From Paracoccaceae bacterium (GTDB lineage: Bacteria; Pseudomonadota; Alphaproteobacteria; Rhodobacterales; Rhodobacteraceae): 64,000 bases of DNA. Positions within the stretch are counted from its first letter, which is position 1; every line of letters starts with the position of its first letter. The DNA lies in NCBI GenBank assembly GCA_026989355.1, contig JALSJM010000017.1, forward strand, positions 1 through 64,000, given 5' to 3'. The notes below the pieces were generated by a model, which was given only the letters and a program-made list of their open reading frames with translations, was not told the origin of the DNA and ran no database searches. Below, in pieces: positions 56,236 to 64,000 of the stretch. A program made the translations under genes and the position numbers.

Positions 56236-57057
56236 TCAGACCAGCGCGAAGATTCTGGCCGGCCCGCCCGAGCCGCCGCGGTGCTTGGGCGCACCGATCA
56301 CCAGTGTGGCACCGGCCGCCGGCACGCGATCGAGATTGGCGAGATTCTCGATTCCGAAGCGCCCCGAGGGCAGCCAGGCGTAATGGGTCACGAAATCCTT
56401 CGACGGCCCGTGATCGAGCGACAGCGTATCGACCGCCATCGAGGTGGCACCGGTTTCCTCCATCAGCATCTTCGCCGCCTCGACGTGAAAACCGGGGAAA
56501 TGCATCACCCCGTCGCCATCGGCATTGCGGAACCTGTCGGTGGCCACATGTGCCGCCCAGCCCGAATTCATCGCCACGCAGGCGTTCGGCGGAATATCGC
56601 CATTGGCGGCGATCCAGGCCTTGATGTCGTCAGGAGTGACCTGCGCATCGGGATTTTCGGCGGCGCGGGCGCGGATATCGATCACGCAAAGCGGCGCCAC
56701 CAGATTTTCGACCGGAATCGCATCGACCGAATTGCCGTCGGCCGAGAAGTGCAGCGGCGCATCGATATGGGTGCCCGTATGTTCGTTCAGCGACAGCTGG
56801 AACAGATTGAAACCGTTGTCGGCAAAATTGAACTTCTGCTCGATGCTGATGCCGGGCTGGCCGAAATAGGTAGGAAATTCGGCATCATAGGTGTGGGTCA
56901 TGTCCTCGACCTTCTGATGACCGCCGGCAAGTGCCGGAGCAGCGCCGAGGGTGCTGCCGGCTGCCAGCGCCGCTCCGCCCGCAGCTGCCGCCCTGAAGAA
57001 CGCGCGGCGCGAAAGCATCCGCTTCTTCACCGCATTCATCACGCAGATATCGCACAT
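56236..57057 (-). CDS. Tat-exported cyclase-family hydrolase
   Basis: A 273-residue protein of the Cyclase/kynurenine-formamidase-like family (PF04199). It starts MCDICVMNAVKKRMLSRRAF: a CxxC pair comes first, then a Tat motif (RR at 17-18) and a hydrophobic Ala-rich signal. The metal-binding signature HTGTHIDAPLHF is intact, as is the later HFPGFH and LDHGPS. So it should be an active metallohydrolase in the periplasm, on amide or lactone-like substrates that are not identifiable. A Cys pair before the Tat twin-Arg is unusual. It is convergent with the aminotransferase. Confidence 0.88.
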   Translation of the reverse strand: MCDICVMNAVKKRMLSRRAFFRAAAAGGAALAAGSTLGAAPALAGGHQKVEDMTHTYDAEFPTYFGQPGISIEQKFNFADNGFNLFQLSLNEHTGTHIDAPLHFSADGNSVDAIPVENLVAPLCVIDIRARAAENPDAQVTPDDIKAWIAANGDIPPNACVAMNSGWAAHVATDRFRNADGDGVMHFPGFHVEAAKMLMEETGATSMAVDTLSLDHGPSKDFVTHYAWLPSGRFGIENLANLDRVPAAGATLVIGAPKHRGGSGGPARIFALV

Positions 57058-57197
57058 GGTATCTTCCTCCCTTGCTGATCTGGTCGCGGGTCAGCGCCGC
57101 CCGACCTTGCGGCAAGATTAGCGTGCGATTGCGGGAATGGAAGATTTTTTTACCGGCCGATCAGACAGCCGCCGGCGGCAGTGCATGCGGGAAAGGG

Positions 57198-57273
<76 letters not shown>

Positions 57274-57385
57274 GCCGGGGGCTGCTTATCCAAGCCCGGG
57301 CGTCTGCGCAAGGGTTTTCGCACGGCCGGCGCCTCGGGACAGCATGCGGGCAAAGCGGCCGTTCTGGGCCGATGGGATGGCAGGA

Positions 57386-57460
57386 TGGTGGGTGATGAGA
57401 GATTCGAACTCCCGACATCTTCGATGTGAACGAAGCGCTCTACCACTGAGCTAATCACCC
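57386..57460 (-). tRNA. tRNA-Val (anticodon CAC)
   Basis: Cloverleaf on the minus strand with the same arms as its neighbour; the anticodon loop is TTCACAT, giving CAC. It differs from the TAC gene at four places: one T fewer in the D-loop, the wobble base, loop position 38 and one T-loop base (GTTCGAATC). CCA is encoded. It was probably made by tandem duplication. Confidence 0.97.
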
Positions 57461-57469
57461 TTCGCCGGG

Positions 57470-57991
57470 CTATTTAATCTGCCCGCCCTGCCCTTGCAAG
57501 GGGGTTCGGGAAGACCCCGCGCGGTTTTTCGGCTGGCGGATGCGGCAGGTCAGGATACGGGCGTTTCCGTTTTCCTTCTCGCGCTTGACGACAAGCTTTC
57601 CGAAAGGCGGCAGGTTCAGATCCTCGCCCGCCGCAAGAGCCTCGCCCAGAACCGCGAGCATGGCTTCCACCACCGGTTTGACATCGCGCTTCCTGTGCCC
57701 CGAGCGCTCGACGACCCGATCCAGAATATCCTTCTTGCCCAGCCTGACGCGCGGCGCCGCGTGAAGCGGCATTCCGGCAAGACCATCCGCCCCCCGGGGC
57801 GAAGCTGATGACGAAGACGCAGAAGCGGGGGCTGAGGCGGCGGAGATATCAGGGCCGGCGACCGGTGGCTTTCCCTTTGCCGGGTTTCTGTCTGGCGATG
57901 CGGCCTTCTTCCCTGCCCTGGCCGTGGCAGCGCTGACCCTTGCCTTGGAAGATGTCCGTTTGCGGGTGGATCTCTTGCGCGTGGTTGCCAT
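57470..57991 (-). CDS. HU-family DNA-binding protein with basic N-terminal tail
   Basis: A 173-residue nucleoid-type protein. The N-terminal 35 residues are Lys/Arg/Ser-rich (ATTRKRSTRKRTSSKAR), followed by an Ala/Ser/Pro linker. The HU core then runs from about 92 to 165 (RLGKKDILDRVVERSG, VVEAMLAVLGEALAAGEDLN, LPPFGKLVVKREKE), with a short tail. Normal HU has only about 90 residues. The core also lacks the usual GFG/RNPR tip in full. The extension resembles histone-like tails. AAAGGG precedes the ATG at 57991. It is just upstream of the two tRNA-Val genes on the same strand. Confidence 0.82.
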   Translation of the reverse strand: MATTRKRSTRKRTSSKARVSAATARAGKKAASPDRNPAKGKPPVAGPDISAASAPASASSSSASPRGADGLAGMPLHAAPRVRLGKKDILDRVVERSGHRKRDVKPVVEAMLAVLGEALAAGEDLNLPPFGKLVVKREKENGNARILTCRIRQPKNRAGSSRTPLQGQGGQIK

Positions 57992-58077
57992 GATGTCGTG
58001 CCCTTTCTGTTCCGCCGGCGGAAAGACCGGCACTGTGACGCCTTTGCCAGGCAAAGACAAGAACGCCCGCCACATTT

Positions 58078-58521
58078 TCAGGCGCGCTCGTCCTTGGGTG
58101 ATCCCATGACCACATAGGTCTGCAACGAACGCACCTGCGGCAGAACCCCCAGGATATCGGTGTGGAAATGTTTGTAGGCCGCCATGTCGGCGGTTTCGAC
58201 CCGCAGAAGATATTCCACATTGCCGGTGATGTTGTGGCATTCGCGCACCTCCGGGACATGTGCCAGAGCGCGCTCGAAATCCACCTGCGCCTTCCTGGTG
58301 TGCTCGACCAGCCCCACTGCCACATAGGCCACGAAGCCAACTCCGCGCGCAGCCGGATCAAGCACCGCGCGATAGCCGCGGATCATGCCGCTGTGCTCAA
58401 GCTCCTTCACCCGGCGCGAACAGGCCGAGGGCGACAGGCCGACGCGCGCGGCCAGTTCGGTGTTGGTCAGGCGGCCGCCCTCTGACAGGGCCTGCAATAT
58501 CTTTTCCGAAATTCCGTCCAT
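58078..58521 (-). CDS. Lrp/AsnC-family transcriptional regulator
   Basis: A 147-residue protein with a winged helix (KILQALSEGGRLTNTELAARVGLSPSACSRRVKELE) and a C-terminal RAM domain with the NITGNVEYLLRVETADMAAY block that binds amino acids. It is divergent from a LysE-type exporter with an 82-base gap containing an inverted repeat (58571-58596). It should therefore control that exporter in response to an amino acid. ATG at 58521. Confidence 0.92.
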   Translation of the reverse strand: MDGISEKILQALSEGGRLTNTELAARVGLSPSACSRRVKELEHSGMIRGYRAVLDPAARGVGFVAYVAVGLVEHTRKAQVDFERALAHVPEVRECHNITGNVEYLLRVETADMAAYKHFHTDILGVLPQVRSLQTYVVMGSPKDERA

Positions 58522-58570
58522 GATGCTTGTTCCGTGCACGATCCATGCATTACAGAACAACATTGCACGG

Positions 58571-58596
58571 ATATTGCGCGAAATACAGCGTAATAT
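58571..58596. promoter_or_regulatory. Inverted repeat between the Lrp and LysE genes, likely operator
   Basis: ATATTGCGC (58571-58579) and GCGTAATAT (58588-58596) match as an inverted repeat at 8 of 9 positions with an 8-base centre. It is AT-rich and ends 7 bases before the LysE ATG. Lrp-type proteins bind such spaced dyads. No ribosome-binding site is evident for the exporter. Confidence 0.5.
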
Positions 58597-58603
58597 TGCA
58601 TTC

Positions 58604-59218
58604 ATGACGCAGGAAATGATGCTTTCCCTCGCCGCCTTTGCTGCAGCCGCTTCGATCACGCCGGGGCCCAACAACCTTATGCTGCTGGCCTCGGGCGCCA
58701 ATTTCGGCCTGCGCCGGACGCTGCCGCATATGATCGGGGTCACGCTGGGGCACATGGCGATGATCCTGATTCTGGGGGCGGGGCTGGCAGAGGCGTTCGC
58801 GCTCTGGCCGCGCCTTCAACTGCTGCTGAAGATCGCCTTCGCAGGCTTCATGCTGCCTCTTGCCTGGCGGATCGCCAATGCCGCCCCGCCCCCCGGGCAC
58901 GGCAGACAGGCCACCGGGCAGCCGCTCACCCTTCTGCAGGCGGCGTTGTTCCAGTGGGTGAATCCCAAGGCCTGGGCCATGGCGCTCGGGGCGCTGGCCG
59001 TCTATGCGCCCGCGGGCAGCGGAATGGCCGGGGTGAGCATCGTGGCCGGGACATTCACACTGGTGAACCTGCCCTCGGTTACCTGCTGGGTGGTGATTGG
59101 CACGCAGATCAGGGGGCTGCTGGACGTGCCCTGGAAGCGGCGTCTGTTCAATGGCATGGCAGCACTGCTGTTGCTGGGATCGCTCTGGCCGATCCTTGCC
59201 GGCGCACCCCCGAACTGA
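58604..59218 (+). CDS. LysE-family amino acid exporter
   Basis: A 204-residue membrane protein with about six hydrophobic segments. It begins with the family motif SITPGPNNLMLLASGANFG and continues QWVNPKAWAMALGALAVY. LysE/RhtB proteins export basic or neutral amino acids to avoid overload. The Lrp-family gene opposite, with a shared 82-base control region, fits the common lysE-lrp pairing. The substrate is unknown. ATG at 58604, with no clear ribosome-binding site. Confidence 0.92.
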   Translation: MTQEMMLSLAAFAAAASITPGPNNLMLLASGANFGLRRTLPHMIGVTLGHMAMILILGAGLAEAFALWPRLQLLLKIAFAGFMLPLAWRIANAAPPPGHGRQATGQPLTLLQAALFQWVNPKAWAMALGALAVYAPAGSGMAGVSIVAGTFTLVNLPSVTCWVVIGTQIRGLLDVPWKRRLFNGMAALLLLGSLWPILAGAPPN

Positions 59219-59318
59219 GGGCCGGGCGGCATCGATTGCCGGCCTCCCGCCATCAGACAATCCCGGGGGCGATGGCCCATGCCCCCAAGCCCCGGGGCCA
59301 CTCTCGGGCGCATGCGAA

Positions 59319-59341
59319 AGGGCGCCCGCGAAGGGCGCCCT
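59319..59341. terminator. Strong hairpin between lysE and lon
   Basis: AGGGCGCCC at 59319-59327 pairs perfectly with GGGCGCCCT at 59333-59341, with a 5-base loop, and TTTCGC follows on the minus strand. It lies 101 bases after lysE and 107 bases after the lon stop, so it may end both converging transcripts. Confidence 0.6.
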
Positions 59342-59447
59342 GACCGTTTCGGCCGTTTCACCGTTGCATGGCCGTTGCCGCGGCCTCTCCCAGCCCTGGC
59401 TCGGTCAGCCGCCGACACAGGCAGCCGGCCGACGGGAATGCTCCGGC

Positions 59448-61859
59448 TCAGTGCGCGGCCTTTCCCGTGGCCTCGACCGCGCGGGCGGCCAGAGCGGCCT
59501 GGGCAGCGGCTTCCTCGGCCGCCTCGTCCCATTCGATCGGCTCGGGGCGCTCCGTCAGCGCATGTTCGAGCACCTCGCGCACATGGCTGACGGGGATGAT
59601 CTTCAGCCCTTCCTTCACGTTATCGGGAATTTCGGGCAGATCCTTGGTGTTTTCCTCGGGAATCAGCACCGTCTTCACCCCGGCACGCAGGGCCGCAAGC
59701 AGTTTTTCCTTCAGCCCCCCGATCTGCAGCACGTTGCCCCGCAGGGTGACTTCGCCGGTCATCGCCACATCCTTGCGCACGGGAATGCCGGTCAGCACCG
59801 AAACGATCGAGGTAACCATCGCGATGCCGGCCGAAGGGCCATCCTTGGGAGTGGCGCCCTCGGGCACGTGCACATGGATGTCGATCTTTTCGAACACCGG
59901 GGGTTTCACCCCGATCTCGGGCGCGATCGAGCGCACGAAGGAGCTTGCCGCATCGATCGATTCCTTCATCACGTCGCCAAGCTTTCCGGTGGTCTTCATG
60001 CGGCCCTTGCCGGGCAGCTTCAGCGCCTCGATCGACAGGATCTCGCCACCGACGCTCGTCCAGGCCAGGCCGGTGACAACACCAACCTGATCTTCCTTCT
60101 CGGCCATGCCATAGCGGAATTTCCTGGCCCCCAGCAGTTCCTCAAGCATTTCGGACGTGACATGCAGCGCCTCGGCCTCGTTGCGGACGATCTTCGTGAC
60201 CGCCTTGCGGGCCAGCCGCGCGATCTCGCGCTCGAGGTTGCGCACCCCGGCTTCGCGGGTGTAGGTGCGGATGATGTCGAGCAGCGCATCGTCCGAAAGC
60301 GAGAACTCGCCCTCTTTCAGGCCGTGATCCTTCATCTGCTTGGGAATCAGGTGCTGGCGGGCAATCTCGGCCTTCTCGTCCTCGGTATAGCCGGCCAGCG
60401 GGATCACCTCCATCCGGTCAAGCAGCGGCCCCGGCATGTTGTAGGTATTGGCCGTGGTCAGGAACATCACGTTCGACAGATCGTATTCCACCTCGAGGTA
60501 GTGATCCACGAAGGTGGCGTTCTGCTCGGGATCGAGCACCTCGAGCATGGCGCTGGCCGGATCGCCGCGGAAATCCTGGCCCATCTTGTCGATCTCGTCG
60601 AGCAGGATCAGCGGATTGGTGGTTTTCGCCTTCTTCAGCGCCTGGATGATCTTGCCCGGCATCGAGCCGATATAGGTGCGTCGGTGGCCGCGGATCTCGG
60701 ATTCGTCGCGCACCCCGCCAAGGCTGATGCGGATGAACTCGCGCCCGGTGGCCCGCGCCACCGACTTGCCAAGGCTTGTCTTGCCCACCCCCGGCGGGCC
60801 GACGAGACACAGGATCGGCCCCTTCAGCTTTTTCGAACGCTGCTGCACCGCCAGATATTCGACAATGCGTTCCTTCACCTTTTCCAGACCATAGTGATCC
60901 CGGTCCAGGATCTTCTGGGCACGGCCGAGATCCTTCTTGACGCGGCTCTTCACGCCCCAGGGCAGGGCCAGCAGCCAGTCAAGATAGTTGCGCACGACAG
61001 TTGCCTCGGCGCTCATCGGGCTCATGCTCTTCAGCTTCTTCAGCTCGGCCTCGGCCTTTTCGCGCGCCTCCTTCGAAAGCTTCGTGGCGGCGATCCTTTC
61101 TTCAAGCTCGGCGATCTCGCCCGCGCCGTCCTCGCCTTCGCCCAGTTCCTTCTGGATCGCCTTCATCTGTTCGTTGAGGTAATATTCGCGCTGCGTGCGC
61201 TCCATCTGGCTTTTCACCCGGGTCTTGATCTTCTTCTCGACCTTGAGCACGCTCATCTCGCCCTGCATCAGGCCATAGATCTTTTCAAGCCGATCGGCGA
61301 TGTCGAGGGTTTCCAGAAGCTCCTGCTTCTGCGCCACCTCGACCCCCAGATGCCCGGCCACCATATCGGCCAGACGGGCGGGATCACGGGTTTCCGAAAT
61401 TGCCGCCAGGGCTTCCTCGGGGATGTTCTTCCTGATGCGGGCGTATTGCTCGAATTCCTCACCGATCGAACGCACCAGCGCCTCGATCACCGCCGGATCG
61501 CCTTCGGTTTCCTCAAGCCTTTCGGCATGCGCCTCGAAGAAATCGGCGGTGTCGAGATAATCGAGGATGCGCACCCGCTCCTGCCCCTCGACCAGCACTT
61601 TCACGGTGCCGTCGGGCAGTTTCAGAAGCTGCAGCACGTTGGCCAGCACTCCGACACGGTAGATGCCCTCGGAATCGGGATCATCGGCGGCCGGGTCGAT
61701 CTGGCTGGCCAGCAGGATCGGCTTGTCGTCGCGCATTACCTCTTCGAGGGCGCGCACCGATTTTTCCCGCCCCACGAAGAGCGGCACGATCATGTGCGGA
61801 AATACCACGATATCGCGCAGCGGAAGGACAGGATAGGATTGTATCAGTTTGTCGCTCAT
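59448..61859 (-). CDS. lon: ATP-dependent protease Lon
   Basis: Degrades misfolded and regulatory proteins. At 803 residues it is normal. An N-terminal LAN domain ([20 protein letters not shown]) and a coiled-coil middle (about 190-290) come first. The AAA+ domain has Walker [16 protein letters not shown] and Walker [14 protein letters not shown]. The C-terminal protease domain has the catalytic Ser in [12 protein letters not shown] and a Lys in the later [19 protein letters not shown] block. Its upstream gap contains a possible heat-shock promoter. It is convergent with lysE. Confidence 0.97.
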   Translation of the reverse strand: MSDKLIQSYPVLPLRDIVVFPHMIVPLFVGREKSVRALEEVMRDDKPILLASQIDPAADDPDSEGIYRVGVLANVLQLLKLPDGTVKVLVEGQERVRILDYLDTADFFEAHAERLEETEGDPAVIEALVRSIGEEFEQYARIRKNIPEEALAAISETRDPARLADMVAGHLGVEVAQKQELLETLDIADRLEKIYGLMQGEMSVLKVEKKIKTRVKSQMERTQREYYLNEQMKAIQKELGEGEDGAGEIAELEERIAATKLSKEAREKAEAELKKLKSMSPMSAEATVVRNYLDWLLALPWGVKSRVKKDLGRAQKILDRDHYGLEKVKERIVEYLAVQQRSKKLKGPILCLVGPPGVGKTSLGKSVARATGREFIRISLGGVRDESEIRGHRRTYIGSMPGKIIQALKKAKTTNPLILLDEIDKMGQDFRGDPASAMLEVLDPEQNATFVDHYLEVEYDLSNVMFLTTANTYNMPGPLLDRMEVIPLAGYTEDEKAEIARQHLIPKQMKDHGLKEGEFSLSDDALLDIIRTYTREAGVRNLEREIARLARKAVTKIVRNEAEALHVTSEMLEELLGARKFRYGMAEKEDQVGVVTGLAWTSVGGEILSIEALKLPGKGRMKTTGKLGDVMKESIDAASSFVRSIAPEIGVKPPVFEKIDIHVHVPEGATPKDGPSAGIAMVTSIVSVLTGIPVRKDVAMTGEVTLRGNVLQIGGLKEKLLAALRAGVKTVLIPEENTKDLPEIPDNVKEGLKIIPVSHVREVLEHALTERPEPIEWDEAAEEAAAQAALAARAVEATGKAAH

Positions 61860-62335
61860 CTAGGCTTCCTCGTAGGCTTCCCTGGCTCGCGGCAAGTGCC
61901 GTTTCCGCCGCAGGATGCCGGGGTTGATCTCATGTTCTGGCGCAGACCCTTCTGCCCTGTTGCCGTATCTTTTCCGCATCTGCCATACCGGATTCGGCCG
62001 GTCCTGCCATTGTTGCGGGTGTTTCGTGAAAGAATGCCCAACAGGGCCGAACGGGGCAAGGGCGTAATGCCCGATCAGGCCGGTTTGCCCCCGTATTCGG
62101 GAAGAAACCGGCAGTCACCCCCCGAGATGGGAAGCATGGCAGGCAGAATCAAGGCTTGCGCGGCATGTTTGTTTTTCCGTTACGTCATCAACAAGGCGGA
62201 AACGGCGGAATTGTCAATGAAACGCCCCGGCGCGAAGCGGCCCTTCAGCCAGGGCCAGGTGCCCCGGCCCGGCTTCTAGAGCCTGTCGCACATGATCGGA
62301 TTCGGCGCGGCAAGTGCGATCTGACGCGACATGCA
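61860..62335. other. 476-base gap between lon and tgt
   Basis: No gene is supported. It contains a candidate sigma-32 promoter for lon (62125-62153) and most of a palindromic repeat whose right end reaches into the tgt stop codon (62275-62341). The rest shows no clear structure. Confidence 0.6.
62125..62153 (-). promoter_or_regulatory. Candidate heat-shock (sigma-32) promoter upstream of lon
   Basis: On the minus strand CTTGATT (62153-62147), a 15-base spacer and CCCATCT (62131-62125) resemble the sigma-32 consensus CTTGAAA and CCCCATNT. It points at lon but is about 265 bases from its ATG, giving a long untranslated leader. Confidence 0.4.
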
Positions 62336-62341
62336 CTAGAG
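62275..62341. repeat. CTAGAG-type imperfect palindromic repeat overlapping the tgt stop
   Basis: TCTAGAGCCTGTCGC (62275-62289) and GCGACATGCACTAGAG (62326-62341) are inverted, matching at 13 of 16 positions, around a 36-base centre. It resembles the CTAGAGCATGTCGC palindromic repeats scattered through rhizobial and rhodobacterial chromosomes (recalled, not searched). The right arm contains the tgt stop codon (CTA at 62336-62338 is TAG on the minus strand). Confidence 0.6.
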
Positions 62342-63466
62342 CGGCGCGATATCGCCCGGGGCCCTTCGTGCGTGAAAGGCGGCTTCCCATTCGGCGAATT
62401 TTCCTTCGCCGATGGCGGCACGCATGGCGGCCATCAGATCCTGGTAATACTGCAGGTTGTGCCATGTCAGCAGCATGGAACTGATGATTTCGCGGGCGCG
62501 GAACACATGATGCAGATAGGCCCGGCTGTAGCCGCGGCAGGCGGGGCAGCTGCAGTCCTCGTCCAGCGGGCGCGGATCGTCCGCATGGCGGGCGTTCTTG
62601 ATGTTGACCACCCCGCGGCGGGTGAAGGCCTGCCCGGTGCGCCCCGAGCGGGTGGGCAGCACGCAATCCATCATGTCGATGCCGCGGGCCACCGCGCCGA
62701 CGATATCCTCGGGCTTGCCCACCCCCATCAGATAGCGCGGGCGATCCTCGGGCAGCACGGGGGCGGCGAAATCGAGCGTGGCGAACATGGCCTGCTGCCC
62801 CTCGCCCACCGCCAGCCCGCCGATGGCGTAGCCGTCGAAACCGATCCGCTTCAGCGCCTCGGCCGATTCCTCGCGCAGATCGCGCTCCAGCCCGCCCTGC
62901 TGGATGCCGAACAGCGCGTGGCCGGGGCGATCGCCGAAGGCCGCGCGCGAGCGCTCCGCCCAGCGCATGGACAGGCGCATCGATTCGGCAATCCGCTCGC
63001 GCGGGGCGGGCAGCGCGGGGCATTCGTCGAAGGCCATCACGATGTCGGAGCCCAGCAGGCGCTGGATCTCCATCGAGCGCTCCGGCGTCAGTTCGTGGCG
63101 CGAGCCGTCAACATGGCTGCGAAAGGTCACGCCGCGTTCGCTCAGCCTGCGCAGTTCGGCCAGGCTCATCACCTGGAAGCCGCCCGAATCGGTCAGGATC
63201 GGGCGCTCCCAGTTCATGAAGCGGTGCAGCCCGCCCAGGCGGGCGATGCGCTCGGCCGTGGGGCGCAGCATCAGGTGATAGGTATTGCCCAGGATGATGT
63301 CGGCGCCGGTGGCGCGCACGTTTCCAGGCAGCATCGCCTTGACCGTGGCGGCGGTGCCCACGGGCATGAAGGCCGGCGTGCGGATCTCGCCGCGCGGGGT
63401 GCGGATCAGCCCTTGCCGCGCCCTGCCGTCGGTGGCGGTCAGTTCGAACGAAAAACTCGCACTCAT
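62336..63466 (-). CDS. tgt: Queuine tRNA-ribosyltransferase
   Basis: Exchanges guanine-34 for the queuosine precursor in tRNAs with GUN anticodons. The 376-residue TIM barrel has [18 protein letters not shown] with the catalytic Asp region, [21 protein letters not shown], and the zinc site [17 protein letters not shown] (three Cys then His). The start at 63466 ([14 protein letters not shown]) has GGGGCGAG upstream; the upstream ATG at 63550 is unlikely. queA, often adjacent, is not in the window. Its last codons fall inside a palindromic repeat. Confidence 0.96.
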   Translation of the reverse strand: MSASFSFELTATDGRARQGLIRTPRGEIRTPAFMPVGTAATVKAMLPGNVRATGADIILGNTYHLMLRPTAERIARLGGLHRFMNWERPILTDSGGFQVMSLAELRRLSERGVTFRSHVDGSRHELTPERSMEIQRLLGSDIVMAFDECPALPAPRERIAESMRLSMRWAERSRAAFGDRPGHALFGIQQGGLERDLREESAEALKRIGFDGYAIGGLAVGEGQQAMFATLDFAAPVLPEDRPRYLMGVGKPEDIVGAVARGIDMMDCVLPTRSGRTGQAFTRRGVVNIKNARHADDPRPLDEDCSCPACRGYSRAYLHHVFRAREIISSMLLTWHNLQYYQDLMAAMRAAIGEGKFAEWEAAFHARRAPGDIAPL

Positions 63467-63618
63467 GCTCGCCCCGATACCCGCTTTCGCCCCGAATGCA
63501 AAGCATGATGCGACATGGCACAGGCAGACCGCTCCGGCACATGATGCCACGCGTTGCCCCTTTACCCTGTCAGCCGGATAACCTATATCTTTAGTCAGGT
63601 AATATGCACGAGGCAGTC

Positions 63619-63996
63619 ATGACCGCCGAAACAGGCACCGGACCCGAGGAACATCTGGAAGGCACCCCGCTGATCAAGCCCTCCAGCACCGATCATCCGC
63701 TGTACGATGCGATCGTGGAGGCCTGCCGGAGCGTCTATGATCCGGAGATCCCGGTCAATATCCATGATCTGGGGCTGATCTATACCATCGAAATCAGCGA
63801 AGAGGGCGATGTCACGGTGCTGATGACACTCACCGCGCCGGGCTGCCCGGTGGCGGGCGAGATGCCGGGCTGGGTGGCCGATGCCGTTCTGTCCGTGCCC
63901 GGGGTCAAGACGGTGGATGTGCGCCTGGTGTGGGAACCGCCCTGGGGCATGGACATGATGAGCGACGAAGCACGCCTGGAACTGGGCTTCATGTAG
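63619..63996 (+). CDS. sufT: SufT / DUF59 iron-sulfur assembly protein
   Basis: A 125-residue MIP18-family protein with the core VYDPEIPVNIHDLGLIYTIEI, the Cys in LTAPGCPVAGEMP and the late VRLVWEPPWGMDMMSDEARLELG. SufT helps mature iron-sulfur proteins. The ATG at 63619 is chosen because GAGG sits 6 bases upstream; an ATG at 63604 with AGG before it is also possible. It is divergent from tgt. Other suf genes probably lie just outside the window on the left or right, but only this one is seen. Confidence 0.88.
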   Translation: MTAETGTGPEEHLEGTPLIKPSSTDHPLYDAIVEACRSVYDPEIPVNIHDLGLIYTIEISEEGDVTVLMTLTAPGCPVAGEMPGWVADAVLSVPGVKTVDVRLVWEPPWGMDMMSDEARLELGFM

Positions 63997-64000
63997 GCTC

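Noticed and set aside
59097-62279. Plus-strand open frame of 1060 codons opposite lon
   Set aside because: It mirrors the lon gene, is full of His/Gln/Arg runs typical of antisense reading, and lon has all its motifs.

Overview
The window is a gene-dense, GC-rich (roughly 64% by eye) chromosomal stretch with no mobile element, phage, CRISPR array or rRNA. Gene content and order point to an alphaproteobacterium, most likely of the order Rhodobacterales. Supporting signs are glyQ and glyS separated by a small membrane-anchored gene of the DUF6446 type, folB-folP-glmM in a row, a SAM-II riboswitch before metZ, a soxBDAG sarcosine oxidase operon, pyruvate phosphate dikinase, CcmI, and CTAGAG-type palindromic repeats.

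Layout. 1-13 kb: 3' part of pdhC; then on the minus strand cysE, glmM, folP, folB, a SleB-type cell wall hydrolase, ppdK, and glyQ/DUF6446/glyS. 13-23 kb: a secreted peptidoglycan-binding protein whose trypsin-like domain has lost its catalytic residues, trkH, folE2, metZ (SAM-II aptamer plus terminator), an orphan asparagine-synthetase-like protein, a glutathione S-transferase and an unknown membrane protein. 23-31 kb: rpsF-rpsR-rplI, tig, tRNA-Leu, a degenerate Hint-domain protein, the NAD(P)HX repair enzyme, glnB-glnA. 31-40 kb: soxBDAG (sarcosine oxidase), ccmI-ruvX-DUF1289, dusA-tauE.

40-47 kb holds a minus-strand sulfide/persulfide module: a Crp/Fnr-type regulator, an AT-rich inverted repeat, a 62-residue membrane ORF, two YeeE/YedE half-transporters, an ETHE1/Blh-type persulfide dioxygenase, a DUF442-sulfide:quinone oxidoreductase fusion and a SulP anion transporter. 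Together they could import reduced sulfur, oxidise sulfide to persulfide, oxidise persulfide to sulfite, and move the oxyanion. 48-54 kb is a copper-resistance operon with a MerR/CueR-type 19-bp-spacer promoter: copA, cueR, a CDF transporter lacking its middle four membrane segments, and a Tat-exported multicopper oxidase.

54-64 kb: an AhpD-like protein, quinone oxidoreductase, class IV aminotransferase, Tat-exported cyclase, two near-identical tRNA-Val genes, a basic-tailed HU protein, a divergent Lrp/LysE pair, lon, tgt and sufT. Nothing here is clearly an entirely new system. The most unusual items are the pseudoprotease, the orphan PP-loop protein, the mini-CDF protein and the Crp/Fnr-controlled persulfide cluster. 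Family assignments come from reading motifs; no database search was run.
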